Source: CALBRZ01 sp964511065 (GTDB lineage Bacteria > Planctomycetota > Planctomycetia > Pirellulales > S012-138). Taken from it: a stretch of 60,750 nt of DNA. The translations under genes were made by a program, and so were the position numbers. The notes under the pieces are model-generated. The model was given only the letters and a program-made list of their open reading frames with translations. It did no database searches and was not told the origin of the DNA. The stretch is from assembly GCA_964511065.1 (NCBI GenBank), contig CAZEEG010000020.1, forward strand, positions 1-60,750, in the 5' to 3' direction. Within the stretch, counting starts at the first letter, position 1. Each line of letters begins with the position of its first letter. This document shows positions 1-8,432 of the stretch, piece after piece.

Positions 1-59
1 GTCTTGATCCCGACCCCGCCATCATGCGCGATGCCCTGGAGGAGTATTTTGGCATCTAA
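1..59 (+). CDS. C-terminal end of an unidentified protein (partial)
   Basis: Reading frame 3 is open from the window edge and ends at TAA 57-59. It gives the C-terminal residues LDPDPAIMRDALEEYFGI. The acidic, hydrophobic-ended tail reads like genuine coding sequence, and the RND gene starts 156 bp downstream. Too little is present to name the product; the rest lies upstream of the window. Confidence 0.45.
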   Translation, partial: LDPDPAIMRDALEEYFGI

Positions 60-215
60 CTATGCCGGACTGTAGGTACGGCCCACGGTCCAGCGGCATT
101 GCCATCCCTTGCCGAACTCGCCCTTGCAGCGCGCCGTGCCAGTGGCCTGCGTAACGGGGGTTCCCGCCATGCCTTCCTCGATTTCCGCCCTCCTTGCTTT
201 GCCCGCCTTTGATTT

Positions 216-2639
216 ATGATCGCAGCGATTCTTCACTGGCTCGATCGGTATCGAGGGCAGCTCGTCTCCGTGGCGCTCGCCCTGTTCGCCGTGGCCCTGT
301 TCTGCACGGCGCGGTTGCAGATTTCCGACGCGCCCGAGCGGTGGATGCCGCACTCCACGCTGAACGCCTGGCAGGTGTTCGAGGAACATTTCGATGCCGG
401 CGACAACCTGGGCGTGGCCCTGCACTTTCGCCGGCCGATCAGCGACGGCGACCTGGCCCCGCTGAAAGCCCTCCGGGAGAAGTTGGCCGCCGTCGATGGC
501 ATCCGCCAGGTATACGATGCCTCGCTGGTGGCTCAGGACATCGAACAGGTCCCGCTCACGCAGTTGCTCGATCCCAACCAGGGAGAGCGGTTCGACGTCT
601 ACAACGGCGCGCTTTGGGATAACCCGGCACCGGGTGATCCGACCCGAACCTTGATGATCGTCTGCGAACTGGAGTTTTATGCGGGCGAGGACAAGAACGA
701 TCCCGACGGGCTCAACGCGCGGCGGCGGCACGTGGCCCAGCAGGTGGAGACGCTGGTTGCCGATGAGCAAACATCGGGGGCGTGGCAGGACGTCGATTTT
801 CACGTCGCCAGCAGCGTTACGATGATGCGCGAGATCGAGAAGCGCACCCGGCAGGTGGCGTTCACCTTCTTGCCGGCCTCGATCCTGATCGGCCTGTTCA
901 GCTTGTTGATCGGCTTCCGCAGCGGCAGCGCGCTGGCCGTGGCGATCTTGGGCAGTTTGTGGGCCATGGTGCTGGTGCTGGGCTGCCTGGGAGCGCTGGG
1001 CGGTACGCTGGGTGTGGTAACCGTGGCGACGCCCACGCTGATGTCGGTGGTGGCTATCGCCTCGACGGTCCACTTTGCAGCGCACGAACACGAAAGCCAC
1101 GAACACGGTTCCGAAGCCGGGCATGCGCATGATCCCCATGCCGAGCGAGGCACCATCTCGGACGTGGAGGCCCAGGCCGCGCACGCCCGCCGCCGGCGCT
1201 GGCAACTGGTCCGCTGGGTGGCCGTGCCCTGCTTTGGCTCGGCCTTCGCCACCGGGATCGGCTTTTTGATGTTGTGCTTCAACGAGTTGGAGCCGATCCG
1301 GGAACTGGGCTTCCAGATGTTCGGCGGTTCGCTGTTGGCGTTCTTTGGCGTGTTCATCTTCACGCAGTTCTTGCCGATCCGCCGCACGTATCCGGGCCGC
1401 TGGCTGACCGAACGCAACCTTCACCGTTTCGCCGATTCGGTCATGGTCAGGCCCAAGGGGATGACCACGCTGTTCATGGTGCTGGTGGCGGTGCTGACCT
1501 TTCTGGCCTGGCCGCGGCCCAAGGGCGAAGCCATCGGGCTGTACGTGGATGCCGATCCGTTTTCGTTTTTTGCCGACGACCAGCCCATCAAGGCGGCGCT
1601 CGACCATTTCGAGCAGCGGCGGTTTGCCGTTTACCAATTGGAAGTGATCCTGGTGCCCAAGGAGCCAGCCCCCCCACCGCTGGTTCCCACCCAGCGGTCG
1701 GAAGCCTATGAAGCGAACGTGACTGCCGCCCGGGAATTCATTGCCCAGGTGGAGGATCGCAGCGATCTGGGCGTGATTCGCGTGCTTTCGACGGTCTCGT
1801 TCCGAGACCGTTACCAGCAGATCATGCAGCAGATTGCCGCCAGCGAGGGGGAGGCGACGTCTGGCATCTCGGCCGCGAAATTGGCCGGGGCGGCCGCCCT
1901 GTATCAGACATTCCAAGCGTGGAACAAAGACAAGCAAAACGAAGGCGCCCTGCGGGTCACGCTGGTGGCGCTGAACGGCCCCAACGGCTTCGCCCCGCTG
2001 GTGCGGTATGTCGAGCAGCGGTTACCGACCGAGCGCTTCCACTGCTACCTGGCCGGCAGTGTGAAACAGAATGTCGATCTGGCCGACGGCCTGGGGCACG
2101 GCATGCTCTATGGCGTGGGTTCATCGTTCGCTGTGATGGCGATCGTGTGCGCCGCCTTGTTTGGTTCAATACGGCTGGCCGCGCTGGCCGTGATCCCCAA
2201 CCTGTTTCCGGTACTGTTCGTGTTCGGTACGATGGGTGCATTCAAGATTCCGATCAGTTCCGGCACGGCGATGGTAGCGACCATCGCGCTGGGCATCGCG
2301 CTCAACGATACCATCCACTTTCTGCTCCACTACCGGATGCGGACGCGCGTGCTGGGGATACCGCCGCGCGAGGCTATCCGCACCACGATTGCTTCCATTG
2401 GCCGCCCGCTGGTCTGGACATCGCTGGTTCACATAGCCGGGTTTGCCATTTTCCTGGGGACGGATTTTATCCCTCTGTTCCAGTTTGGCCTGTTTGCCAG
2501 CCTGGCCATGGTTGCGGCCCTGATCGGCGACGTTGTATTGCTGCCAAACCTGCTGCTGGTATTTGACCGCCAGAAGCCTCGGGCGAACAACGACGCGGCT
2601 ACTGGCCCCTCGCTCAACGCGGATCACGCCCAATCATGA
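216..2639 (+). CDS. RND/MMPL-family membrane transporter with a His-rich loop
   Basis: The 807-residue protein has RND/MMPL layout: a first membrane helix near residues 13-31, a large extracytoplasmic domain to about 210, and a helix bundle from about 215 to 435. A second soluble domain covers about 436-630 and a second helix bundle runs to about 795. The duplicated TM-soluble-TM plan fits proton-driven exporters of lipids or hydrophobic compounds in the inner membrane; the substrate cannot be read. Residues 286-309, between two helices, carry about nine histidines (HEHESHEHGSEAGHAHDPH), followed by an Arg-rich stretch near 325. This is not a usual part of the family. The last codons overlap the start of pyrC (ATGA), so the two genes are probably translationally coupled, although no functional link is evident. 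Confidence 0.85.
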   Translation: MIAAILHWLDRYRGQLVSVALALFAVALFCTARLQISDAPERWMPHSTLNAWQVFEEHFDAGDNLGVALHFRRPISDGDLAPLKALREKLAAVDGIRQVYDASLVAQDIEQVPLTQLLDPNQGERFDVYNGALWDNPAPGDPTRTLMIVCELEFYAGEDKNDPDGLNARRRHVAQQVETLVADEQTSGAWQDVDFHVASSVTMMREIEKRTRQVAFTFLPASILIGLFSLLIGFRSGSALAVAILGSLWAMVLVLGCLGALGGTLGVVTVATPTLMSVVAIASTVHFAAHEHESHEHGSEAGHAHDPHAERGTISDVEAQAAHARRRRWQLVRWVAVPCFGSAFATGIGFLMLCFNELEPIRELGFQMFGGSLLAFFGVFIFTQFLPIRRTYPGRWLTERNLHRFADSVMVRPKGMTTLFMVLVAVLTFLAWPRPKGEAIGLYVDADPFSFFADDQPIKAALDHFEQRRFAVYQLEVILVPKEPAPPPLVPTQRSEAYEANVTAAREFIAQVEDRSDLGVIRVLSTVSFRDRYQQIMQQIAASEGEATSGISAAKLAGAAALYQTFQAWNKDKQNEGALRVTLVALNGPNGFAPLVRYVEQRLPTERFHCYLAGSVKQNVDLADGLGHGMLYGVGSSFAVMAIVCAALFGSIRLAALAVIPNLFPVLFVFGTMGAFKIPISSGTAMVATIALGIALNDTIHFLLHYRMRTRVLGIPPREAIRTTIASIGRPLVWTSLVHIAGFAIFLGTDFIPLFQFGLFASLAMVAALIGDVVLLPNLLLVFDRQKPRANNDAATGPSLNADHAQS

Positions 2640-3967
2640 AAACGCTCATCAAAAATGCGCAGGTGGTCTTGCCGCGGGAAGTGGTGCAGACGTCGGTGCT
2701 GATCGACGGCCGGCAGATTGCCGCGATCGACCCGGCCATGCAGACCACTGCCGATGAAACCGTGGACGCGACCGGTTTGACGCTGCTGCCCGGCGTGATC
2801 GACGACCAGGTCCACTTTCGCGAACCTGGGCTGACGGCCAAGGAAGACCTCACCACGGCCACCAGGGCCTGTGCCAAGGGCGGCGTGACCACGTTCCTGG
2901 AGATGCCCAACACGGTGCCGACCACCACCACGGTCGAGCGGCTTCACCAGAAGCTGGCCCTTGCCGCCGAGAAATGCCTGGTCAACTACGGTTTCTACAT
3001 TGGTGCCACGGTCGATAACCTGGCCGAGCTGCAGCAGGCGACGCGCACGCCTGGCATCAAAATCTTTATTGGCTCCAGCACCGGCGACATGCTGGTGGAT
3101 GACCAGGAAGCCCTGGAGCGGATTTTTGGCGAAACCACGCTGCCGATCACGGCGCACTGCGAGGACGAAGCAACCATTCGTCGCAACCGCCAGCAGTACC
3201 GTGAAACGGGTGACGTAGCCGACCATTCGCGCATCCGATCGGCCGAGGCCGCTTTGATCGCCACGAAACGGGCCTTTGATCTGGCAGTGCGGCATCGTCA
3301 CCGGTTCCATCTGCTGCACTGTTCGACGGCGGCCGAGGCGCAACTGCTGCGCGACCATCACCGCCTGTTAACGGCCGAAGTCTGCCCGCACCACTTGTTC
3401 TTCAACGTGGATGATTACGCCCGATTGGGTACCCGGATCCAGATGAATCCGTCGATCAAGACCCGCGACGACAACGAAGGCTTGTGGCAGGCCTTGCAGC
3501 AGGGCTTGATCCAGGTGATTGCCACGGACCATGCGCCGCATCTGCTCGAAGAAAAACAGCGTCCCTATCCGCAAAGTCCTTCCGGGCTGCCGGCGGTCGA
3601 GAATTCACTGGCGTTGCTGCTCAACGAAGTGAATCGCGGCCGCGCGACGCTACAACAGGTGGTGCACTGGATGTGCGATGCACCGGCCAGGGTTTGGGAC
3701 ATCGTGAACAAAGGGCGGATCGCCGCCGGTTACGACGCCGACCTGGTCCTGGTCGACATGAACCTCGCCCAAACCGTACGCGACGAAGAACAACAAACCA
3801 AGTGCCGCTGGTCGCCCTGGCACGGCGAAACGCTGACGGGCTGGCCCGTCCGGACCTGGGTGCTCGGGCGGGAAGTGTTTCGCCACGGCCAGTTCGATGA
3901 GTCGGCCCGCGGGGAAGAAGCCACCTTCGACCACGCCCGCGGCGGCTATTGGGCCAGCAGCGATTAA
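2636..3967 (+). CDS. pyrC: dihydroorotase
   Basis: The 443-residue cyclic amidohydrolase catalyses reversible closure of N-carbamoyl-aspartate to dihydroorotate, the third step of pyrimidine synthesis. The family motif around residues 56-66 reads DDQVHFREPG, so the first His of the usual HxH metal pair is Gln58 and His60 is kept. Later ligands are visible: Lys in KIFIGSSTG, His in TAHCEDE, His in HLLHCST and Asp in ATDHAPH. Length and the C-terminal strand region are normal for class I dihydroorotases. I recall the DQVHFREPG variant from other bacterial dihydroorotases, so activity is likely. Start ATG 2636 overlaps the RND stop by 4 bp; no separate promoter is visible. Confidence 0.9.
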   Translation: MKTLIKNAQVVLPREVVQTSVLIDGRQIAAIDPAMQTTADETVDATGLTLLPGVIDDQVHFREPGLTAKEDLTTATRACAKGGVTTFLEMPNTVPTTTTVERLHQKLALAAEKCLVNYGFYIGATVDNLAELQQATRTPGIKIFIGSSTGDMLVDDQEALERIFGETTLPITAHCEDEATIRRNRQQYRETGDVADHSRIRSAEAALIATKRAFDLAVRHRHRFHLLHCSTAAEAQLLRDHHRLLTAEVCPHHLFFNVDDYARLGTRIQMNPSIKTRDDNEGLWQALQQGLIQVIATDHAPHLLEEKQRPYPQSPSGLPAVENSLALLLNEVNRGRATLQQVVHWMCDAPARVWDIVNKGRIAAGYDADLVLVDMNLAQTVRDEEQQTKCRWSPWHGETLTGWPVRTWVLGREVFRHGQFDESARGEEATFDHARGGYWASSD

Positions 3968-4075
3968 CAGGCAGCCTGCGCCCAGGGCAGGCGCCGGCCA
4001 TTTACGGCCGCCAGTCGATTCACAGCGCAGGCTCGGCTCTGCGAGTTCGCTCGGCTTGCATATGACTGCCGGCGG

Positions 4076-5197
4076 TCAAAAATCCCAAACCACCAGTGCG
4101 GCGTAGGTCAGGTCGGAGGGCCGCTTATCGCCCGGCGTGCTGTCGTAACGGTGGATGCCGCTGAGGCGGAAGCTGAGGTGCCCGTCGCTGTCGATTTTCA
4201 TTTCCCAGCCGGCATCGCTTCGTGCGCGGTAATTGCCGTAGTCGCCCATGTCAAAGTAGATGTCGGTCTTGGCGCTGAGCTTGTGCCGATCCCAAAGCTG
4301 GTGCGAAAACTCGTAGCCGTAAGATCCTTCGGGCACCCACACGGCGTCGGGCGGCCCAACCTCTTTCATGGCACCCCAGCCGATGCGGAGTTGCAACTGG
4401 GTTCGTTCGTTGCGAATCAGTTTGTAGGCGACACCGCCGTCGCCGGTGACGCGCATCTCATACTCGGTGAACGCATCGTATTCGGTCGTACCGTGGATGA
4501 AGCCAGACCAGCGCGTTTCCAGGAACGACCGCTCCAGCCTGCTTTCGAGCAGAAGCTGATCCTCGTTGACCTCACCGTTTGCGACGGCCACCGTGTAGAC
4601 GGTATCGAAGGTGAACACGGAACGATCGGTTTCCCGTTTGAGGTTGGCCGTGGCCCGGAGCGAGGTTTGCTCGCTGTTACCCGAGGAACCATTGAGTCCA
4701 AGCTGGATCCGGCCGGACCAAATCTTGGGCGGCGGGGGCAGGTCGGGCAGCTCGCCGATCGAAAGTTCCAACGGCGACAGCTCTTCGATTTCAAGCGGCT
4801 CCCCCGCCGGCAGTTCCAGCGCTTTGCGGAATGGCGACTGCTCCTCGGGCAGCAGTTCCAGCGGCGGTTCCTGCGGCTCCCCCGGTTGCGCAGGCCGCAG
4901 GTGGTCGATCAGATTCTCGGCCAATTCTTCGGCTAACCGTTCGGCCAGGGGCAGTGGGGGGAGGCGTCTTACGCTGGAGAGGTCGGGAAGGGGAAGCGGA
5001 ACTTGTGCAACCGCTGGCGGTGCTAGCGCTAGCGCCCAGCAATACACCACCAGGCCCAGCATCGCGCGCGCGGCAATGCCTGGGAATTTTGCGGCGGTAC
5101 GACCGACTTCCGCCACGCATCGCCTGACACGATTCGCGGTCCAGCGGCAGCGGAAATCGCCCGCACCACATCCCGGTTGCGGCAGTGGCGGTTGCAT
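4076..5197 (-). CDS. DUF481-family outer-membrane beta-barrel protein
   Basis: A 373-residue exported protein. A hydrophobic signal segment ending PPAVAQ lies at about residues 46-65. It is followed by a Pro/Glu/Leu-rich linker (about 66-150) and then a C-terminal half of alternating strands. The strand region starts GRIQLGLNGSSGNSEQTSLRA and ends with an aromatic residue (VVWDF), as in the DUF481 'salt-induced outer membrane protein' family. The family is predicted to form outer-membrane barrels of unknown function. The 45 residues before the signal segment are unusual, so ATG 5062 or a non-ATG start may be the real one. The gene converges on pyrC and diverges from the lactonase gene. Confidence 0.75.
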   Translation of the reverse strand: MQPPLPQPGCGAGDFRCRWTANRVRRCVAEVGRTAAKFPGIAARAMLGLVVYCWALALAPPAVAQVPLPLPDLSSVRRLPPLPLAERLAEELAENLIDHLRPAQPGEPQEPPLELLPEEQSPFRKALELPAGEPLEIEELSPLELSIGELPDLPPPPKIWSGRIQLGLNGSSGNSEQTSLRATANLKRETDRSVFTFDTVYTVAVANGEVNEDQLLLESRLERSFLETRWSGFIHGTTEYDAFTEYEMRVTGDGGVAYKLIRNERTQLQLRIGWGAMKEVGPPDAVWVPEGSYGYEFSHQLWDRHKLSAKTDIYFDMGDYGNYRARSDAGWEMKIDSDGHLSFRLSGIHRYDSTPGDKRPSDLTYAALVVWDF

Positions 5198-5511
5198 CAG
5201 CGGGTCGATCTAGGGTGCAGGCCGGCGGGGTTGTCGTCCTCCGGTAGTGGCGCCAGCAGCGGCGGCACCGGAGGGAGGCACAAGAACCGGCTATCAGAAA
5301 GCGGGAGGGCGAACCTTATCAAATCACCCGGCTGCCGACAACGCGGCTCCAACAGTCAGCAGCATCCAGCCAGCGGCCGCCCCCCGGTTTGCGTGGGAGG
5401 CTTGCTGGTCCAGACGTGCTCGCCTGTGCCGGTTGGGCATGGTACTTTGGGAGCGATCCAAGGCTTCGTGTCTTGGCCTGCGTTGTTACCCCCCCTGGAG
5501 GCCCGGTTGTT
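5198..5511. other. divergent intergenic region
   Basis: A 314-bp GC-rich spacer between the divergent DUF481 and lactonase genes. It must hold both promoters, but I cannot point to convincing -35/-10 boxes. A C-tract followed by TGGAGG (about 5490-5501) sits 12-20 bp before the lactonase ATG and includes a plausible ribosome binding site. Confidence 0.4.
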
Positions 5512-6627
5512 ATGATCCGCCGCTTGTCGATGTTCCGCTTGGCCGCATCCTTCGCGCTGCTGTTGGCCTGCCTGATGCTGCCGCCCGACGGCTTGGCCGC
5601 GGGGCCGGAAGCCGCATCGGCCTGGGTGCTGGTGTCCGTGGGCGGCGAGAACCGCATTGCCATCTTTCAGCGCGACGGCAAGACCGGGCGGCTCAAACCA
5701 CACGGCCAGGCAGAACTGCCGGGCGCTCCCGGATCGCTGGCCCTCAATGCCGACGGCACACGGCTCTATGCGGCGGTGCGTTCCAAGGAGGCCGTTTCCA
5801 CGCTCGCGGTTGATCGGGCCAGCGGGCGGCTGGAACTGCTCGATACCACGACCGTCGCAGGCAATCCGGTCTATCTCATGGTAGACCCCAGCGGGCGGTA
5901 CCTGCTCTCGGCCTATTACAGCGGCGACAAGGCGGCGGTTCACCGCCTCAACGAGCGCGGCCTGGTGGCCGGCGAGGCAGCTTCGGTCGTCGCAACCAAG
6001 AAGAACCCACACTGCATTTTGCCGCTGCGCGACCAGCCTTGGGTGTACGTCCCCAATACCGGTTCCGACGTCATTCAGCACTACCGGGTCCAGGATCGCA
6101 GCGGCGCCCTGGAGCCAGCCAGCCCGGCCGAAACCGCCACGGCCACCAAATCAGGGCCGCGGCACGCGGTGCAGCATCCCTCGGCCCCGTGGCTGTTCGT
6201 GGTCAACGAGATCGATAGCAGCGTGACCTCCTACCGCATTGATGCCGAAACCGGCCGGCTGACGCAATTGGAGAAGCTCACCACGTTGCCCGAGGATTTC
6301 ACCGGCTCCAACACGTGTGCCGATATTGAAATCACCCCCTGCGGGCGTTACCTGTATGCATCCAATCGCGGCCATGACAGCCTGGCGATATTTGCCGTCG
6401 ATGAGCGGACGGGCCGGCTCAAGCCGCTGGGACATACCGCCACGGAAAAGACGCCGCGCGAGTTTGCCATCGATCCCAGCGGGCAATTCCTCTACTCGGC
6501 CGGGCAAGGTTCGGGCCGCCTGGCCGCGTACCGCATCGACAGCGAAACCGGCAAGCTCCAGCACTTGGAGACGTATGAGGTGGGCAAAGGCCCTGCCTGG
6601 GTGCTTGTGCTGCCGCAGGCTCCCTAA
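5512..6627 (+). CDS. secreted lactonase family (7-bladed beta-propeller) protein
   Basis: ATG 5512 is preceded by a GGAGG-like site and gives a clean signal peptide of about 28 residues (ending DGLAAG), which is why it is preferred to upstream starts. The mature part repeats a beta-propeller blade with the signatures 'DGKTGRLKPHGQ', 'DPSGRYLLSA', 'DAETGRLTQLE', 'TPCGRYLYASNRGHDSLAIF' and 'DPSGQFLYSAGQGSGRLAAY'. This matches the lactonase (6-phosphogluconolactonase/muconate lactonizing-like) family of about 370 residues. In exported planctomycete members the substrate is unknown, so cytosolic 6-phosphogluconolactonase activity should not be assumed. The gene is followed directly by a minisatellite. 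Confidence 0.85.
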   Translation: MIRRLSMFRLAASFALLLACLMLPPDGLAAGPEAASAWVLVSVGGENRIAIFQRDGKTGRLKPHGQAELPGAPGSLALNADGTRLYAAVRSKEAVSTLAVDRASGRLELLDTTTVAGNPVYLMVDPSGRYLLSAYYSGDKAAVHRLNERGLVAGEAASVVATKKNPHCILPLRDQPWVYVPNTGSDVIQHYRVQDRSGALEPASPAETATATKSGPRHAVQHPSAPWLFVVNEIDSSVTSYRIDAETGRLTQLEKLTTLPEDFTGSNTCADIEITPCGRYLYASNRGHDSLAIFAVDERTGRLKPLGHTATEKTPREFAIDPSGQFLYSAGQGSGRLAAYRIDSETGKLQHLETYEVGKGPAWVLVLPQAP

Positions 6628-6673
6628 CCGCTCCGTAAACGCGAAGCTCGGAAAAGCTGCCGCCTGCACCGAG

Positions 6674-6881
6674 GCCATGCGCACGCGCAGCGGCCATGCG
6701 CACGCACAGTAGCCATGCGCACGCNNNNNNNNNNNNNNNNNNNNNNNNNNNNNNNNNNNNNNNNNNNNNNNNNNNNNNNNNNNNNNNNNNNNNNNNNNNN
6801 NNNNNNNNNNNNNNNNNNNNNNNNGCCATGCGCACGCACAGTAGCCATGCGCACGCGCAGTAGCCACGCGCACGCGAAGCG
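6674..6881. repeat. 19-bp minisatellite interrupted by an assembly gap
   Basis: Units of 19 bp with consensus GCCATGCGCACGCRCAGTA start at 6674, 6693 and 6712, then after the gap at 6825, 6844 and 6863. The last copy is diverged (GCCACGCGCACGCGAAGCG). Nineteen is not a multiple of three, so the array is open in several frames and gives His/Ala/Arg/Cys-rich spurious peptides on both strands. The true copy number is hidden by the 100-N gap. Confidence 0.93.
6725..6824. other. assembly gap (100 N)
   Basis: Exactly 100 N, a scaffolding placeholder. It sits inside the 19-bp array, which presumably caused the assembly break. Confidence 0.99.
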
Positions 6882-6951
6882 GCACCGAAACTGCACGCCT
6901 GGGTGGAACGGTGGTTCCTCCCGCCCTGCGCATTATCAGCGAGGCAAGGCG

Positions 6952-7167
6952 ATGCAGTTTCGATGCAACATAGCACGGCAGCCAAGCGGCGACTGGAAGG
7001 CCAGCCATCGCGGCCCCGAGGTCGGCGAGGTTCAAGCGACAGGGCGTACCAAGGAACAGGCCCTCGATAAACTGCGAGGCGAAATCCGATATCGCCTGGA
7101 ACTCTGCCCCTGCACGGGCGAATCGTACCAACATATCGACCTGGAAATTGTCGAATCGTCTGCGTAG
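6952..7167 (+). CDS. small conserved HicB-like protein (71 aa)
   Basis: ATG 6952 follows GAGGCAAGGCG and opens a 71-codon frame beginning MQFRCNIARQPSGDWKAS. It continues with TGRTKEQALDKLRGEIRYRLE and a CPCTGE turn. A beta-strand pair, then 'TxEQALDKLRxEI', then a last strand resembles the HicB/DUF1902 partial RNase H-like fold found in HicAB antitoxins. There is no HicA toxin and no DNA-binding ribbon-helix-helix or HTH extension, so it may be a solitary HicB-fold protein rather than an antitoxin. Family assignment is by fold pattern only. Confidence 0.6.
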   Translation: MQFRCNIARQPSGDWKASHRGPEVGEVQATGRTKEQALDKLRGEIRYRLELCPCTGESYQHIDLEIVESSA

Positions 7168-7218
7168 CAGACCGCACTGCGGCCCGGATGTCCCTAGTGC
7201 CGGGTAGCGCCGCCGGAC

Positions 7219-7833
7219 TTAGTCCTGCTGGTTGAGCAGTTGTTCAACGAGCGCCGAAACGTCTTCGTACGAAAAGAGGTCTTCGACGGCCTGGGCTTCT
7301 TCGTTATCGAACCGTTTGACCTGCTTACCTTCCTGATCGTAGACGTAAACGACCGGAATGGCGGCAATGCCGAACTGCTTGTAAAGTTCTTCGTCGGGAG
7401 TGCTGGAGATGACATTATCGAACGTGGCGCCCTGCTTGCGCAGGAACTCCAGCACGCCGCCTTTGGCCTCGTCGACCGTGCCCAGGCCGTTGTAATCGAA
7501 GCTAACCGAGATGCAGGCGACCTGGTCGCCGTGCTTCTTGTGCAGCGCGACCAGGCCAGGGAACTCCTTCACGCAGGGCGGGCAACTGGTGCTCCAGCAG
7601 TCCAGCACCACCACCTTACCCTTCTTGCTGGCAATCAGGTTCTGGATGCCCTCGTAGTCCAGCACTTGCAATTCCACGTTTTCGTTCGCATTCGCTGCGG
7701 CATTTTCCGCCGTCGTGTTTGGGGCGGCCGTGTCGGCATCGGACGACGGTTCCGTCGTTTGAGCCTGGTTGCCACAACCGGCCGATGCAATGAATAGCGC
7801 CGCTGAGAAGAAAACTGCGAAAGAACGCAACAT
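7219..7833 (-). CDS. TlpA-like thioredoxin-fold lipoprotein
   Basis: The 204-residue protein has a signal peptide with lipobox ASAGC (Cys20), an Ala/Thr/Asn-rich tether to about residue 52, and a TlpA/ResA-type thioredoxin domain. The redox site is CPPC at Cys84-Cys87 within STSCPPCVKEFPG. The cis-Pro loop is present (AIPVVYVYD). It should act outside the cytoplasmic membrane as a thiol-disulfide reductase or oxidase. No cytochrome c maturation gene is adjacent, so the partner is unknown. Confidence 0.88.
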   Translation of the reverse strand: MLRSFAVFFSAALFIASAGCGNQAQTTEPSSDADTAAPNTTAENAAANANENVELQVLDYEGIQNLIASKKGKVVVLDCWSTSCPPCVKEFPGLVALHKKHGDQVACISVSFDYNGLGTVDEAKGGVLEFLRKQGATFDNVISSTPDEELYKQFGIAAIPVVYVYDQEGKQVKRFDNEEAQAVEDLFSYEDVSALVEQLLNQQD

Positions 7834-8356
7834 GGTGCCGTTTCCTGTGCTTACGAGGGATGATTAACAAAGGCGCTCGATCAGCCGCGATGGACTTGCC
7901 GCTCTGCAAAAGGATTCGCGGAGCCCAATGGGCCGGGATTTTTATGGTCCGATGCCGGGCGCTCATCGCCCAATAGACTGTCTGTCGGGTGTGGTTTCAA
8001 TCGCGTGGGAAGGTTATTGATGGTTGCGCCGCCGAGGCCGGGTTGTCGAACGATCGGTGCCGAAAAATTTTCCGGTTCTTTAACACGATCCAAGGCCTTT
8101 CAGCGGGCCGGCTTGAAATCAAGCCGCCATTCGCTGCCCAGCCACCAAGAACCGGCAGGATTCCATCGGGAGTGGGAAACGTACCATGGATGAATGGGAC
8201 CGCCAGGGGCGCGGTTCGCCATCTGGCGCGGCCCAAGTTGTGGTTACGGGCGGTTTTAATGCGTGCCGGCAGCAGGGGCGGATGGCGGTTCCTGATCCAG
8301 AGCCGGCAGCAACGCGGCCAGTTTCAGCGCGGCCCAAGTTGTGGTTACGGGCGGTT
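7834..8356. other. intergenic region with two kinds of repeat
   Basis: No gene is supported in these 523 bp. The region holds copy A of the dispersed repeat (8016-8121) and the first unit of a 101-bp tandem duplication derived from the ribH 3' end (8231-8331). Open frames here are by-products of these repeats. Confidence 0.6.
8016..8121. repeat. dispersed intergenic repeat, copy A
   Basis: This is the most diverged of three related copies (others near 26938-27053 and 36636-36742). Shared blocks are TTGATGGTTGCG at 8016, CGAACGATCGGTGCCGA in the middle, and TTCTTTAACACGATCCAAGG followed by CTTGAAAT at the right end. The right half aligns without gaps to copy C when position 8098 is matched to 36717. 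Confidence 0.75.
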
Positions 8357-8432
8357 TTAATGCGTGCCGGCAGCAGGGGCGGATGGCGGTTCCTGATCCA
8401 GAGCCGGCAGCAACGCGGCCAGTTTCAGCGCG
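8231..8432. repeat. 101-bp direct tandem duplication covering the ribH 3' end
   Basis: Bases 8231-8331 and 8332-8432 appear identical, starting GCCCAAGTTGTGGTTACGGG, with GCGCG at each junction. The unit contains the last 25 or so codons of ribH, its stop and about 25 bp downstream. The outer copy (8231-8331) is therefore a detached ribH tail with its own stop at 8256. Identity suggests a recent event or an assembly artefact. Confidence 0.95.

Noticed and set aside
60..1937. 625-codon minus-strand open frame under the RND gene
   Set aside because: It is a shadow of the high-GC RND gene. Its composition is rich in Arg, Gln, His and Gly and it has no recognisable domain, whereas the plus strand encodes a clear transporter.
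4023..4050. CTCGGCTCTGCGAGTT, similar to the loop of the 46156 hairpin
   Set aside because: Only the CTC-TGC-GAG centre matches and the outer CACGGC/GCCGTG stem is missing, so it is too weak to count as a REP copy.
6624..7177. Long open frames on both strands through the 19-bp array and N gap
   Set aside because: They are artefacts of repeat sequence with no in-frame stops and of N read as open. The only supported gene nearby is 6952-7167.
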